The notes under the pieces were generated by a model, which was not told the DNA's origin, did no database searches, and was given only the letters and a program-made list of their open reading frames with translations. From the NCBI GenBank assembly GCA_964347035.1, contig CAYFXE010000035.1:1-30602 (forward strand): a stretch of DNA of 30,602 nt, read 5' to 3'. The position numbers were made by a program, and so were the translations under genes. Shown here one piece after another: positions 8,347-15,799 of the stretch (within the stretch, counting starts at the first letter, position 1; every line of letters begins with the position of its first letter). Source of the stretch: CAYFXE01 sp964347035. GTDB taxonomy: Bacteria > Acidobacteriota > Aminicenantia > Aminicenantales > Aminicenantaceae.

Positions 8347-9450
8347 CTATTTAAGGCTTAATACTGGTTTGCCCAGCATCTTTTCATCAACGTGAATGCC
8401 AAGGCCCGGCTCTGATGGAACTCTCAGATACCCCTCCCTCCTCAAGGGGGCATCCTCTGCAAGGTGAATATCAATATAGCTATTAAAATCTGTGGATGTG
8501 AAAAGAAATTCAGGTCGGGTGCTTCCCGCAAGATGGGCAATAGCAGCGGTTGTGATGTCGCCTCCCCAGCTATCTTCTATAGTCATGACAATGCCCAGAG
8601 CCTCGCACAAGTCCCTGATTTGTCGAGCTTTAGTCAAGCCACCCACACGGGAAATTTTAAGGTTAATGACATCCATGGCTCGTTGCTCGTAGGCTCGCAT
8701 TAAAGGAGAAATTCCTGTGATTATTTCATCCATCACCATCGGCAAGTTGGTATGACTGCGAACTGTAAGACATTCCTCAAGAGTAGGACATGGCTGTTCG
8801 ATATAAATATCTCTGTTAGCAAAAGCATTGACCACACGAACCGCCTGGTGAATCTGCCAGCCGGTGTTCGCATCAGCCACCAGGATATCCCCTGGCTGAA
8901 GGACTTTAAGCACAGCCTCGATGCGCTGGATATCATCATCAGGGGAGCCACCCACCTTAAGCTGGAAACGGTTGTATCCCTCAGACCTGAAACGAGACAC
9001 ATCACCTGCCATTTCCTCAGGAGAACGCTGGGATATCGCCCGATAAAGCGGATATTTTTCAACATACTGTCCCCCGAGCAAGGCACAGATTGAAACTCCT
9101 GTTGCCTGACCCAGAATATCCCAACACGCTATATCTATGGGGGCCTTAACGTAGTTATGACCACCCAAGGCAGCATCCATGAGATTATTAATAGAATTAA
9201 TCCTGAAAGGGTCCTGACCGATCAAAAAAGGCCCAATCTCCTTGATCCCAATGGGGATACCTTTAGCAAAAGCATCCATGTAGGCCGAGCCAAGAGGACA
9301 GACTTCGGAAAATCCTTTAAGACCTTCATCGGTGGTAATCTTTACGATTGAACTCATAAGGGAAGTGACTGAATGTCCTCCTGACCAGGAATATTCATGA
9401 TCAAGGAGTTTATAATTAACTTGATAAACATCAATCTGGACGATTTTCAT
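8347..9450 (-). CDS. Enolase-superfamily enzyme (MR/MLE type), possibly hydroxyproline-related
   Basis: The 367 residues have the mandelate racemase/muconate lactonizing enzyme layout: an N-terminal capping domain, then a TIM barrel. The catalytic Lys lies in FQLKVGG (Lys165), but the first position of the usual K-x-K is Gln163. Metal ligands are probably Asp193 (VADANTGW), Glu218 (YIEQPC) and Asp241 or Glu242 (VMDEIITG). The second acid/base is Lys265 (NLKISRVGG). DSWGGDITTAAIAHLA forms the seventh-strand region. Paired Lys on opposite faces suit epimerases and some dehydratases. Length, the DSWGGDITT segment and the HypD neighbour suggest a cis-3-hydroxy-L-proline dehydratase or a (hydroxy)proline-betaine epimerase; other acid-sugar or dipeptide activities remain possible. 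The ATG follows GGAG, and the gene starts 18 bp after gntR. Confidence 0.8.
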   Translation of the reverse strand: MKIVQIDVYQVNYKLLDHEYSWSGGHSVTSLMSSIVKITTDEGLKGFSEVCPLGSAYMDAFAKGIPIGIKEIGPFLIGQDPFRINSINNLMDAALGGHNYVKAPIDIACWDILGQATGVSICALLGGQYVEKYPLYRAISQRSPEEMAGDVSRFRSEGYNRFQLKVGGSPDDDIQRIEAVLKVLQPGDILVADANTGWQIHQAVRVVNAFANRDIYIEQPCPTLEECLTVRSHTNLPMVMDEIITGISPLMRAYEQRAMDVINLKISRVGGLTKARQIRDLCEALGIVMTIEDSWGGDITTAAIAHLAGSTRPEFLFTSTDFNSYIDIHLAEDAPLRREGYLRVPSEPGLGIHVDEKMLGKPVLSLK

Positions 9451-9468
9451 AATTTCTTTCTCCAGCCT

Positions 9469-10149
9469 TCATTTTCTTCCTTTAGTGAAATAGTATTTCT
9501 TTATGAATCTTTCCTGAACGTTAAAGGACCAATGCACATCCCTGATAAAATTGGAAGCTTCTAAAAATTTACCATCAGCAAGGAGGTTTACCAGCTTTTG
9601 GTGTTCCTTTATCGAAGCTTCCTCCCATTCCTTTATGTATCCCTTCTGGCGTGGGAAGTCATAAAGCCTTTTCTTTAATATATCTACTGTCCTCCTGAGC
9701 ATTTTGTTGCCAGCTTGATTAATGTAGGCATCATGAAACATGAGATTCTTTTCATAGAAAACATCAAAATTGTCTCTATCTATAGCCTTCTCCATTTCTC
9801 CATTAAGCCTATCCATCTTTTTTATGTCAGATATCCTCAAGGTTTCTGAAGAGCCTATAATTGCTGTGCTCTCCAGTGCTCCTATTATCTGATAATAATC
9901 TTTGATATCCTGAAGAGTGAGCTTATTGACGATAACACCGCGTCGAGGCAGAATAGTAACAAAGCCTTCCATTTCAAGCTGTAAAAGAGCATCCCTAAGA
10001 GGTGTTTTACTCACTCCCAATTTTTTACTAGTAGAATCCATATTTATAAATGAACCAGGCTGAATCTCTCCTATCTTCATCTGATATCTCAGGTATTCAT
10101 AGACCTGGTCTTTCAAAGAAGAAAGATTGATTATGCTCGCTTTGGCCAT
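9469..10149 (-). CDS. GntR-family transcriptional regulator, FCD domain
   Basis: The 226 residues begin with a winged helix-turn-helix (LKDQVYEYLRYQMKIGEIQPG, with recognition around SKKLGVSKTPLRDALLQLE) up to about residue 75. An all-helical FCD ligand domain follows. Probable metal or ligand residues are FHDAYIN near 138, EHQKLVN and VHWSF near the end, as in the metal-binding FCD group. AAGGAGG stands at ideal distance before the ATG. It is the first gene of the unit with the enolase-family enzyme. Related FCD regulators respond to small carboxylates, so a hydroxyproline-derived acid is a plausible effector here. Matching inverted repeats over its own promoter and over the activase promoter suggest autoregulation and control of both units. 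Confidence 0.9.
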   Translation of the reverse strand: MAKASIINLSSLKDQVYEYLRYQMKIGEIQPGSFINMDSTSKKLGVSKTPLRDALLQLEMEGFVTILPRRGVIVNKLTLQDIKDYYQIIGALESTAIIGSSETLRISDIKKMDRLNGEMEKAIDRDNFDVFYEKNLMFHDAYINQAGNKMLRRTVDILKKRLYDFPRQKGYIKEWEEASIKEHQKLVNLLADGKFLEASNFIRDVHWSFNVQERFIKKYYFTKGRK

Positions 10150-10220
10150 TTCACCTCCTTCTCGATGAAATAGTGTCTAATATTTTATTTTTAATGAATC
10201 CCTATTCTGCTTTTAAAATT

Positions 10221-10237
10221 TGATGTATTATATGTGA
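10221..10237. promoter_or_regulatory. Second probable GntR operator, over the gntR -10
   Basis: The 17 bases TGATGTATTATATGTGA match the inner 17 of the palindrome at 8247-8263 at 13 positions. In both copies the -10 hexamer begins six bases into the site. The inverted symmetry is weaker here than at 8247, as might be expected for an autoregulatory site tuned to lower affinity. Recognition by the adjacent GntR protein is inferred. Confidence 0.58.
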
Positions 10238-10255
10238 TATATCGTAATCTGTCAA
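10227..10255 (-). promoter_or_regulatory. Consensus sigma70 promoter of gntR
   Basis: On the minus strand a perfect TTGACA (10255-10250) and a perfect TATAAT (10232-10227) are separated by exactly 17 bases. The -10 lies about 78 bp before the gntR start codon. So strong a promoter for a regulator gene fits tight repression through the overlapping inverted repeat. Confidence 0.8.
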
Positions 10256-10522
10256 TACAATTACAATCATATAACAGGAGTTCCCCAAAAATGGGCCTTA
10301 TAAAAGGCGAACTTATTCTAATTCTATTAATTACCTGGAATCGCAAATGGGATTGTAAGAAATGTTAGAACTTTCTTTCGGTTGGCCCAAAGTTATCCTC
10401 CGTTTTATCGCAGAGGATCCGCATCGCTAAATTTGCCCCTTGTATCTTTGGAATTCATTTGATAAATTGAATCTCGAAATTGATAATCTCACTTATATTC
10501 AATAAAAACCTTTAAAATAGGG

Positions 10523-10867
10523 ATGAAATTTCAGTTTGACTGTGTGTTTCATTATGTCACAGACATGGAAAGAGCCATTCTTTTCTACACTGATGTCCTC
10601 GGCCTGAAACTTGCCTCGCGGGATGTCGTAGCTCGTTTTGATATCGATGGCGTGCTCTTCGAGCTCGTCCCGTCTTCGAGCGAGAAAAAACTCCAGGCAG
10701 GAGGTAATGCTCGTCTATGTCTCAAAGTCGACGATATCCAACAAGCTGTGAAGGATTTAGAGGCCAAAGGTATCCAAACAAGCCAAACACAGGAAGTGGA
10801 GAATGGAAGACTGGCCTCCTTCGAGGATCCAGATGGCAATGAAATATATCTATGGGAGTATCGGTGA
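10523..10867 (+). CDS. VOC-superfamily (glyoxalase/bleomycin-resistance-like) protein
   Basis: The 114-residue single-domain protein has paired beta-alpha-beta-beta-beta modules: FHYVTDMERAILFYTDVLGL at the N-terminus and ARLCLKVDDIQQAVKDLEAKG then DPDGNEIYLWE at the C-terminus. Metal-binding candidates are His10, Glu47 and Glu107. The third usual ligand, often a His at the start of the second module, is Leu or Cys here. It may have a reduced metal site or bind a ligand without catalysis. The ATG at 10523 has only a weak purine-rich stretch before it. It is followed by a small membrane protein gene in the same direction. The substrate cannot be told from sequence. Confidence 0.78.
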   Translation: MKFQFDCVFHYVTDMERAILFYTDVLGLKLASRDVVARFDIDGVLFELVPSSSEKKLQAGGNARLCLKVDDIQQAVKDLEAKGIQTSQTQEVENGRLASFEDPDGNEIYLWEYR

Positions 10868-10949
10868 TTAAGTCGGTGACCAACGCTCCTGGCAAATTAT
10901 TTATAATACTTATAGAAGAATACATAAATTTAAATCGGGAGGGAATATC

Positions 10950-11228
10950 ATGAAATTGGATGTCATGCGTATGGGATTCGCTCTGGCAGTTATGTGGGGA
11001 GGAATTGTCTTTCTCGCGGGTGTGGCCAACCTGATCTGGCCAGCATATGCAGTGGAGTTTCTCAGAATCGTGGATTCTATCTACCCCGGCTATCACTTAG
11101 GTCAGTGGGGATTCTTTGGGGTGATCGTAGGAGCGTTGTATGCTCTTATCGATGGCTTTATCGTTGGTGTGATTTTCTCCTGGCTCTATAACTTGCTCAT
11201 CAAGGGAAAAAGAGCAGAATTAACCTAA
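10950..11228 (+). CDS. Small membrane protein, holin-annotated family
   Basis: The 92-residue protein has two or three hydrophobic segments, about residues 7-29 and 53-82, and a short basic tail (KGKRAELT). A clear GGGAGGG stands before the ATG. The pattern MKLD...GFALAVMWGG, then GYHLGQWGFFGVIVGALYALIDG, then FSWLYNLL recalls a family commonly annotated as bacteriophage holin in environmental genomes. No phage gene is nearby, so the holin label is probably only historical. A chromosomal membrane role is more likely, but unknown. Confidence 0.7.
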   Translation: MKLDVMRMGFALAVMWGGIVFLAGVANLIWPAYAVEFLRIVDSIYPGYHLGQWGFFGVIVGALYALIDGFIVGVIFSWLYNLLIKGKRAELT

Positions 11229-11307
11229 AACGAAAGAAAACAAGAGTCGAAGCTCAGGTTTGATTGATAAGTCATGAAGGCCAGATCCTTCGGGGAGATA
11301 CAGAAGT

Positions 11308-12060
11308 TCAGGGATAATCCTTGATCGCCACCTTCCGTTTCCTCATATTCTCGAGAACAAAAGGATAAGCTTCCAAGGCTTCAAGCTCGAGCTCGGCTTT
11401 TATCTTGTACTGATCGAGGAGGTTTTCTAATCGCTCAATCTCCTCATCACTGAAGAGATCCCTCATAAGGGCCGGCCAGGCCTTCACTCCAACATCCTGG
11501 AGAACCTTAAGGGCTCTGAATGGATACGAGAAAAACTTCTTCTTGGCTCCTGTGATGATCTCGAAGGAATCTTCATCGGTCCCCTTCAGACATATCCGAA
11601 TACGCAGATTCTCGAACTTCAACTGACTGATGAGATCCCTTTTGTGACCGAGGAAAAAGCCGTTTGATTCCAGGATGAAGATGCCGTGAGGCAGGCTCTG
11701 AAGAATGATTTTCAGCACCTCGACAAGGTGCTGAAAAGATCTTTCTCCCAGAACAGGCTCTGCTCCACTTATACGGAAAAGGCGAAAGGATTTCCTTCGG
11801 GCGATATGGAGGAGTTTTGAGGCCACCTGTTGGGGAGTATAATAATTTTTGAAACGTTGAGGGTATAAATTCCTGTTATAGTTCCAGCAGTAAGCACACA
11901 GAAAAGAGCAGCCGACAGCGTCTGCCGTGGCGATTCCACCATAATATGGAGCGGGTCTAAATCTATGGTAGACTCTTCTTAATCCCCTCATCACCACGGA
12001 TTCAACCTGGGCGCTTCGTTCAAGAGGGTTAAACGGGAAAATTAATTTCTCTCCTGTCAT
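11308..12060 (-). CDS. Radical SAM protein of unknown function
   Basis: The 250-residue protein has the C-x3-C-x2-C iron-sulfur motif at Cys51, Cys55, Cys58 (GCSFLCAYCWN), followed by a TIM-barrel-like core. ISGAEPVLGE supplies the SAM-contacting GxEP variant and ILESNGFFLG the next strand. There is no additional Cys cluster in the C-terminal part, so it is smaller than SPASM-type enzymes. PYYGGIATADAVGC before the motif recalls uncharacterised radical SAM proteins that handle a tethered or small-molecule substrate. No partner peptide or enzyme is adjacent. No Shine-Dalgarno precedes the ATG, so the start is provisional. It is divergent from the glycoside hydrolase gene. Confidence 0.82.
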   Translation of the reverse strand: MTGEKLIFPFNPLERSAQVESVVMRGLRRVYHRFRPAPYYGGIATADAVGCSFLCAYCWNYNRNLYPQRFKNYYTPQQVASKLLHIARRKSFRLFRISGAEPVLGERSFQHLVEVLKIILQSLPHGIFILESNGFFLGHKRDLISQLKFENLRIRICLKGTDEDSFEIITGAKKKFFSYPFRALKVLQDVGVKAWPALMRDLFSDEEIERLENLLDQYKIKAELELEALEAYPFVLENMRKRKVAIKDYP

Positions 12061-12168
12061 TTTTTAGGAAACATTATATCCTTTACCGAAATGACTTGCC
12101 AGAAAGGAAGGTTTTAGAAATTAATAACCCATATTAGCTGCACCCTCCAACTCGTATGACATCTATTC

Positions 12169-12183
12169 TGTGACATTATCACA
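12169..12183. promoter_or_regulatory. Inverted repeat resembling a CRP/FNR-type site
   Basis: TGTGACATTATCACA has perfect 5-bp arms (TGTGA and TCACA) around a 5-base centre. Classic CRP sites use a 6-base centre, so this is one base short. It lies about 50 bp before the -35 of the glycoside hydrolase promoter, in the divergent gap with the radical SAM gene. It may be an operator; the binding protein is unknown. Confidence 0.35.
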
Positions 12184-12233
12184 TACAATGTAGCAGGATC
12201 AATATTCGAGAATACTCACTCCTAACATTACAT

Positions 12234-12262
12234 TTGACATCAATTTTTCCCTCTGATATAAG
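12234..12262 (+). promoter_or_regulatory. Sigma70 promoter of the glycoside hydrolase gene
   Basis: TTGACA at 12234-12239 is followed after 17 bases by TATAAG at 12257-12262, a perfect -35 and a five-of-six -10. The predicted start of transcription near 12269 gives a leader of about 60 bases before the ATG at 12329. Confidence 0.72.
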
Positions 12263-12328
12263 TTCACCGGGAATTCTCTTCTCTCAAGCGCTCCGAGTTC
12301 ACGCTCGACGAAGGAGATGAATAGTAGC

Positions 12329-14911
12329 ATGAAAAAGATTGTTGTCATTTTTATCTTTTTCGTTATCAACATTATCTTAAATTTCCGGCCGTTAATAGCC
12401 CAGGAGGGATTGATTCCCGCCTTCCAGATCGAATCAAACCCGATCGCCCTCGAACGTTTAGCAAAGCCGGGAACGCCGTTTGACAAGGTCGGCCGAAAAT
12501 TCGCTCTGTTAGGAGATGAAAGCGGCTCTTTCGAGGCCTGGGCCTACCCTCTAAAGCTCCTCCGCAATTTTGAATTTTCCTTCTATTTGGGAAACTCCAC
12601 CCGACCGCTATTGGCCAAAGACATTGTCCGCTTTATCTCTGTCTCACCAGAGGCCACAACTCTAACTTACACCTATCAGTCTTTCCGTATGCAAGCGATC
12701 TACATAACCCCAATAAAAGAACCAGGAGCTATGATTCTATTAAAGGTAGACTCCACAGTACCTTTAACCATCGTCTGCGGATTCTTACCGGTCCTGCAGC
12801 CCATGTGGCCAGCAGGTCTCGGCGGTCAGTATGCTTATTGGGATGAGAATCGGAAAGCCTACCTCATCTCAGAGTCCAGCGGAAAAAACCACGGTCTTGT
12901 CGGCTCACCGGCTGCGTCAGGGATTTCATACACGCCGGCTCACATGCTCTCCGACTCTCCGAATGAGTTCAAGATCGAGATCCCAGAGCCAGAGAAAGTC
13001 AGCGGTCAGTATATCCCTATTTTTTTGGCAGGAGGGAAAGGGCCTAGAGAGGCCATCATAGATACTTACGAACGACTCCGGAAAAACCCAGAAGAACTCT
13101 ACAAGAAAAACCTGGACTATTATCGACGTCTTCGTCAAAGCACCCTTCAAATTCAGACTCCTGATACTCGATTAAATCTCGCCTTCGAATGGGCAAAAAT
13201 CGCCTATGACAACTTAGTGGTGGAGAACCCCGACTTAGGAAGAGGGTTAGTAGCCGGATTAGGAGCTTCAGGAACGAGTGGCCGGCCAGGTTTCGGCTGG
13301 TTCTTCGGGGGAGACGCTTACATCAATGCCCTTAGCTTGTTAAGCTACGGAGCCTTCTCAACCGTCAAAGATGCTCTCGCTTTTACCCAGAAGTGGCAGC
13401 GAGAGGACGGAAAGATGGCCCATGAGCTCTCTCAAGCCGCCGAATACATCGATTGGTGGAATGACTATCACTTCGGCTATATCCATGCCGACACAACCCC
13501 GTATTATCTCGTGGGCATGAATGAATATCTCAAGATGAGCGGCGATAAGCAGTTTATCAAAGAAAATTGGGACTCTCTCCAGCGGGCCTTTGAATGGTGT
13601 TTGAGTACGGATGCCAACCAGGATGGTCTGATGGACAATAAGAAGGCCGGATTGGGAGCATTGGAATACGGCGCTTTAACAGGGATTGAGACAGATGTCT
13701 ATTTGGCCGCCATTTGGGCGAGGGCAGCCCAGGCTATGCAAAACCTGGCCTCCACAGCAGAAAAACAGGATTATGCCCGTAAGGCTGGGCAACACTTCAA
13801 AAAAGCCAAAAAATCCTTTCACGAGAAATTCTGGGATGAAGATCAGCAATTCTATGTCTATGCCTTCAACGCCGAAGGCAACAGAGTCAAAGAAATTACT
13901 CCCTGGTGTGCTGTCGGCCTGATGTGGAACCTGGGAAGACCGAAAGAAAGCCTTCTCTCCTTCGAAAAATTGAATTCCTCCGAGCTCACCACGGATTGGG
14001 GCACACGGAGCTTATCTCATAAGAGCGAACATTATAAACCTCTGGGTTACAACTACGGCGCAGTCTGGCCCTTTATCACGAGCTGGGTGGCCACAGCCCA
14101 GTTCAAGCATCATCTCCATCTTCAGGGCTTCAGCTCATTGATGTCCACGGTCCATCACACTTTTAATCAAGCTTTGGGTTTCGTGACAGAGGTTCTTTCA
14201 GGAAACCAGAATCTTTGGCTTCAGGAATCTGTTCCCCATCAAGGTTTTTCCACAGCAGGCGTTGTATTGCCCTTAGTTCGCGGGTTGTTCGGACTTGAAG
14301 GGGATGCCTTGAAGAAGACAATCACCTTTTCCCCAAAATTTCCGTCAGACTGGAAAAACGTCTCGATTAAAAACTTCAGAGTAGGCAACGCCTTGTTTTG
14401 GTTTGAATACGAGCGGCAAAATGGCAAGATCTCGGTCTCTGTGAGAACCAAAAATGGTGTAGGCTATCGACTTCACTTCGCTCCCGGAATCGGCATCGGG
14501 AATCAAATCAAATCCCTCGTTGTCGGTGGGACCCCTATCTCAATAAAAACCACAAACTTGAATCAACTGACACAAGTTGCAGCAGATATTCCAGTTGAAA
14601 AAGAATCAATATTATTGAAAATGGAGTTCGAACCGACAGTAGAGATTTTACCACCCTTGTTGGATAGTAAAGTCGGTGAGAGGAATAAAGGCCTGAAAAT
14701 CATATCCATCATCAGGGAAAAGAAAAAGCTCAGAATCAAATTAGAGGGATTGGTTGGGGGAGTATATGAGTTACGGGTTCAGAACACACAATTCATACAG
14801 AGCGTTGAGAGAGCTGTTCTGAAGAATGACAAGTTAAAAATCTTGATACCAAAGGGAGAAACAGGGTCTTTTGTTGCCCATCAAATTACGATTACCATCA
14901 GTAATCTGTGA
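12329..14911 (+). CDS. Secreted (alpha/alpha)6-barrel glycoside hydrolase, debranching-enzyme-like
   Basis: The product is about 860 residues. I use the ATG at 12329, because the AGGAG at 12312-12316 abuts an upstream ATG at 12317 too closely to serve it. The signal peptide MKKIVVIFIFFVIN...PLIAQ probably ends before EGL, so the enzyme is exported. An N-terminal beta-sandwich of about 250 residues precedes an (alpha/alpha)6 toroid. Landmarks are GFGWFFGGDA near 322, MAHELSQ near 367, HADTTPYYL near 386, ETDVYLAA near 455 and TDWGTRSLS near 554. This layout matches amylo-alpha-1,6-glucosidase and GH63/MGH1-like enzymes. A beta-rich tail follows. The substrate is probably an alpha-glucan or a related oligosaccharide; the family is assigned only at clan level. 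It stands alone, with its own promoter. Confidence 0.8.
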   Translation: MKKIVVIFIFFVINIILNFRPLIAQEGLIPAFQIESNPIALERLAKPGTPFDKVGRKFALLGDESGSFEAWAYPLKLLRNFEFSFYLGNSTRPLLAKDIVRFISVSPEATTLTYTYQSFRMQAIYITPIKEPGAMILLKVDSTVPLTIVCGFLPVLQPMWPAGLGGQYAYWDENRKAYLISESSGKNHGLVGSPAASGISYTPAHMLSDSPNEFKIEIPEPEKVSGQYIPIFLAGGKGPREAIIDTYERLRKNPEELYKKNLDYYRRLRQSTLQIQTPDTRLNLAFEWAKIAYDNLVVENPDLGRGLVAGLGASGTSGRPGFGWFFGGDAYINALSLLSYGAFSTVKDALAFTQKWQREDGKMAHELSQAAEYIDWWNDYHFGYIHADTTPYYLVGMNEYLKMSGDKQFIKENWDSLQRAFEWCLSTDANQDGLMDNKKAGLGALEYGALTGIETDVYLAAIWARAAQAMQNLASTAEKQDYARKAGQHFKKAKKSFHEKFWDEDQQFYVYAFNAEGNRVKEITPWCAVGLMWNLGRPKESLLSFEKLNSSELTTDWGTRSLSHKSEHYKPLGYNYGAVWPFITSWVATAQFKHHLHLQGFSSLMSTVHHTFNQALGFVTEVLSGNQNLWLQESVPHQGFSTAGVVLPLVRGLFGLEGDALKKTITFSPKFPSDWKNVSIKNFRVGNALFWFEYERQNGKISVSVRTKNGVGYRLHFAPGIGIGNQIKSLVVGGTPISIKTTNLNQLTQVAADIPVEKESILLKMEFEPTVEILPPLLDSKVGERNKGLKIISIIREKKKLRIKLEGLVGGVYELRVQNTQFIQSVERAVLKNDKLKILIPKGETGSFVAHQITITISNL

Positions 14912-14952
14912 CGACTGCGGCTCTCTTGAGCTTTTCCTTAATAAAGACCGCT

Positions 14953-15123
14953 CTATTCTTTGAGCTTTAAATCTTTATCACAGCAAACAAACTTGCATTC
15001 TTCATGGACGCAGGAACCTGCTTCATCCGTACACTCTTCGCATTCCTGTACGACCTGAAGTTCTAATCCACAAGTTTCGCAGACATAGATTTGGCCTTTT
15101 TTTAAATCATGACAGTGCAGCAT
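14953..15123 (-). CDS. Small Cys-rich metal-binding protein
   Basis: The chosen start at 15123 gives 56 residues, MLHCHDLKKGQIYVC onward. It is favoured over an ATG 18 bp upstream because GGAGGAGG lies 8 bases before it. The sequence has a zinc-ribbon-like or desulfoferrodoxin-like N-terminal beta hairpin: KGQIYVCETCGLELQVV, with knuckle C-x2-C. It continues with CEECTDEAGSC, CVHEEC and a CC pair. Ten Cys in 56 residues imply bound zinc or iron. It has no signal peptide. Related small proteins occur in anaerobes, but their function is not established. Confidence 0.72.
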   Translation of the reverse strand: MLHCHDLKKGQIYVCETCGLELQVVQECEECTDEAGSCVHEECKFVCCDKDLKLKE

Positions 15124-15255
15124 CTGACTATCCTCCTCCATTCATATAATACTCAATTTCTCAAGGAGAATTGAACTAAGAACAATACAAACGATGATGA
15201 CCAAAGTCAAGCCTTCCTATGATTGACTTCGAATCTCGTGTTCGATATCATAAAT

Positions 15256-15783
15256 ATGAAGAAGATGGGCATTAAAAAAATCATATTACCCTCCGTAATA
15301 TCTTTAATTCTTGTTACTTTTCTGTCTGCTCAAAGCCTGGTAGAACTGGCGAAAAAGGAGAAGGAAAGACGGGCCAAACTGAAGGGGAAGAAAAGTATTC
15401 TCGTAACCAACGCAGACCTGAAAAACATGAAGAAAAAACCTGCTGTATCAATACCGGAGTCCCAACTGGCTGAAATCAAGAGGAGGGCCTCCCAGAGTCC
15501 AGCACAGAGCCAACCTTCTAGAAATAGAAATATTGATCGAGAAAGCCAGGAAAGCCTATCCAGACTCGAAACCAACTGGAAAAAAGCTGACGAATACGTT
15601 GAACTTCTAACCTTGAAGATAAACGGTCTCCAACAGAAGTTTTACACCTTCAGAGATTGGACACTCCGGGACAGCATCCAAAGAGAAATAAGAGACACAT
15701 ACCAGAAACTCCAAGAAGCTCAGGAGGATGCCAAAAAAGCCAAGGAAGAATACGAGAAGAAACGAATTCGACGACAAAGATAA
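15256..15783 (+). CDS. Exported coiled-coil protein
   Basis: The ATG at 15256 gives about 175 residues. The frame is open from a TTG at 15223, but starting at MKKMGIKKI gives a normal signal peptide ending at LSAQS. The mature part is highly charged. It begins LVELAKKEKERRAKLKGKK, a motif I associate with periplasmic proteins of Acidobacteriota-like bacteria. A Ser/Gln-rich linker follows, then a long coiled coil from about residue 95 to the end (LETNWKKADEYVELLTLKI, LQEAQEDAKKAKEEYEKK). It probably acts as a structural or envelope-associated protein; no catalytic motif is visible. It converges on the DUF72 gene with only 16 bp between the ends. Confidence 0.7.
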   Translation: MKKMGIKKIILPSVISLILVTFLSAQSLVELAKKEKERRAKLKGKKSILVTNADLKNMKKKPAVSIPESQLAEIKRRASQSPAQSQPSRNRNIDRESQESLSRLETNWKKADEYVELLTLKINGLQQKFYTFRDWTLRDSIQREIRDTYQKLQEAQEDAKKAKEEYEKKRIRRQR

Positions 15784-15799
15784 AAGGGAAGTTCCCGTT

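Larger units (their letters stand above)
10150..10522. other. Intergenic region between gntR and the VOC gene
   Basis: This 373-bp gap between divergent genes holds the gntR ribosome binding site and, at 10221-10255, the gntR promoter with its operator. The rest, about 10260-10522, is AT-rich and shows no gene, tRNA or strong inverted repeat that I can see. A promoter for the plus-strand VOC gene is not obvious. Confidence 0.6.

Noticed and set aside
10950..11228. Evidence of a prophage
   Set aside because: Only the holin-like label suggests it; no integrase, capsid, terminase or lysin gene is nearby.
12199..12486. A minus-strand 95-codon frame across the glycoside hydrolase start
   Set aside because: It overlaps the promoter, leader and signal peptide of a recognised gene and has no ribosome binding site or family match.
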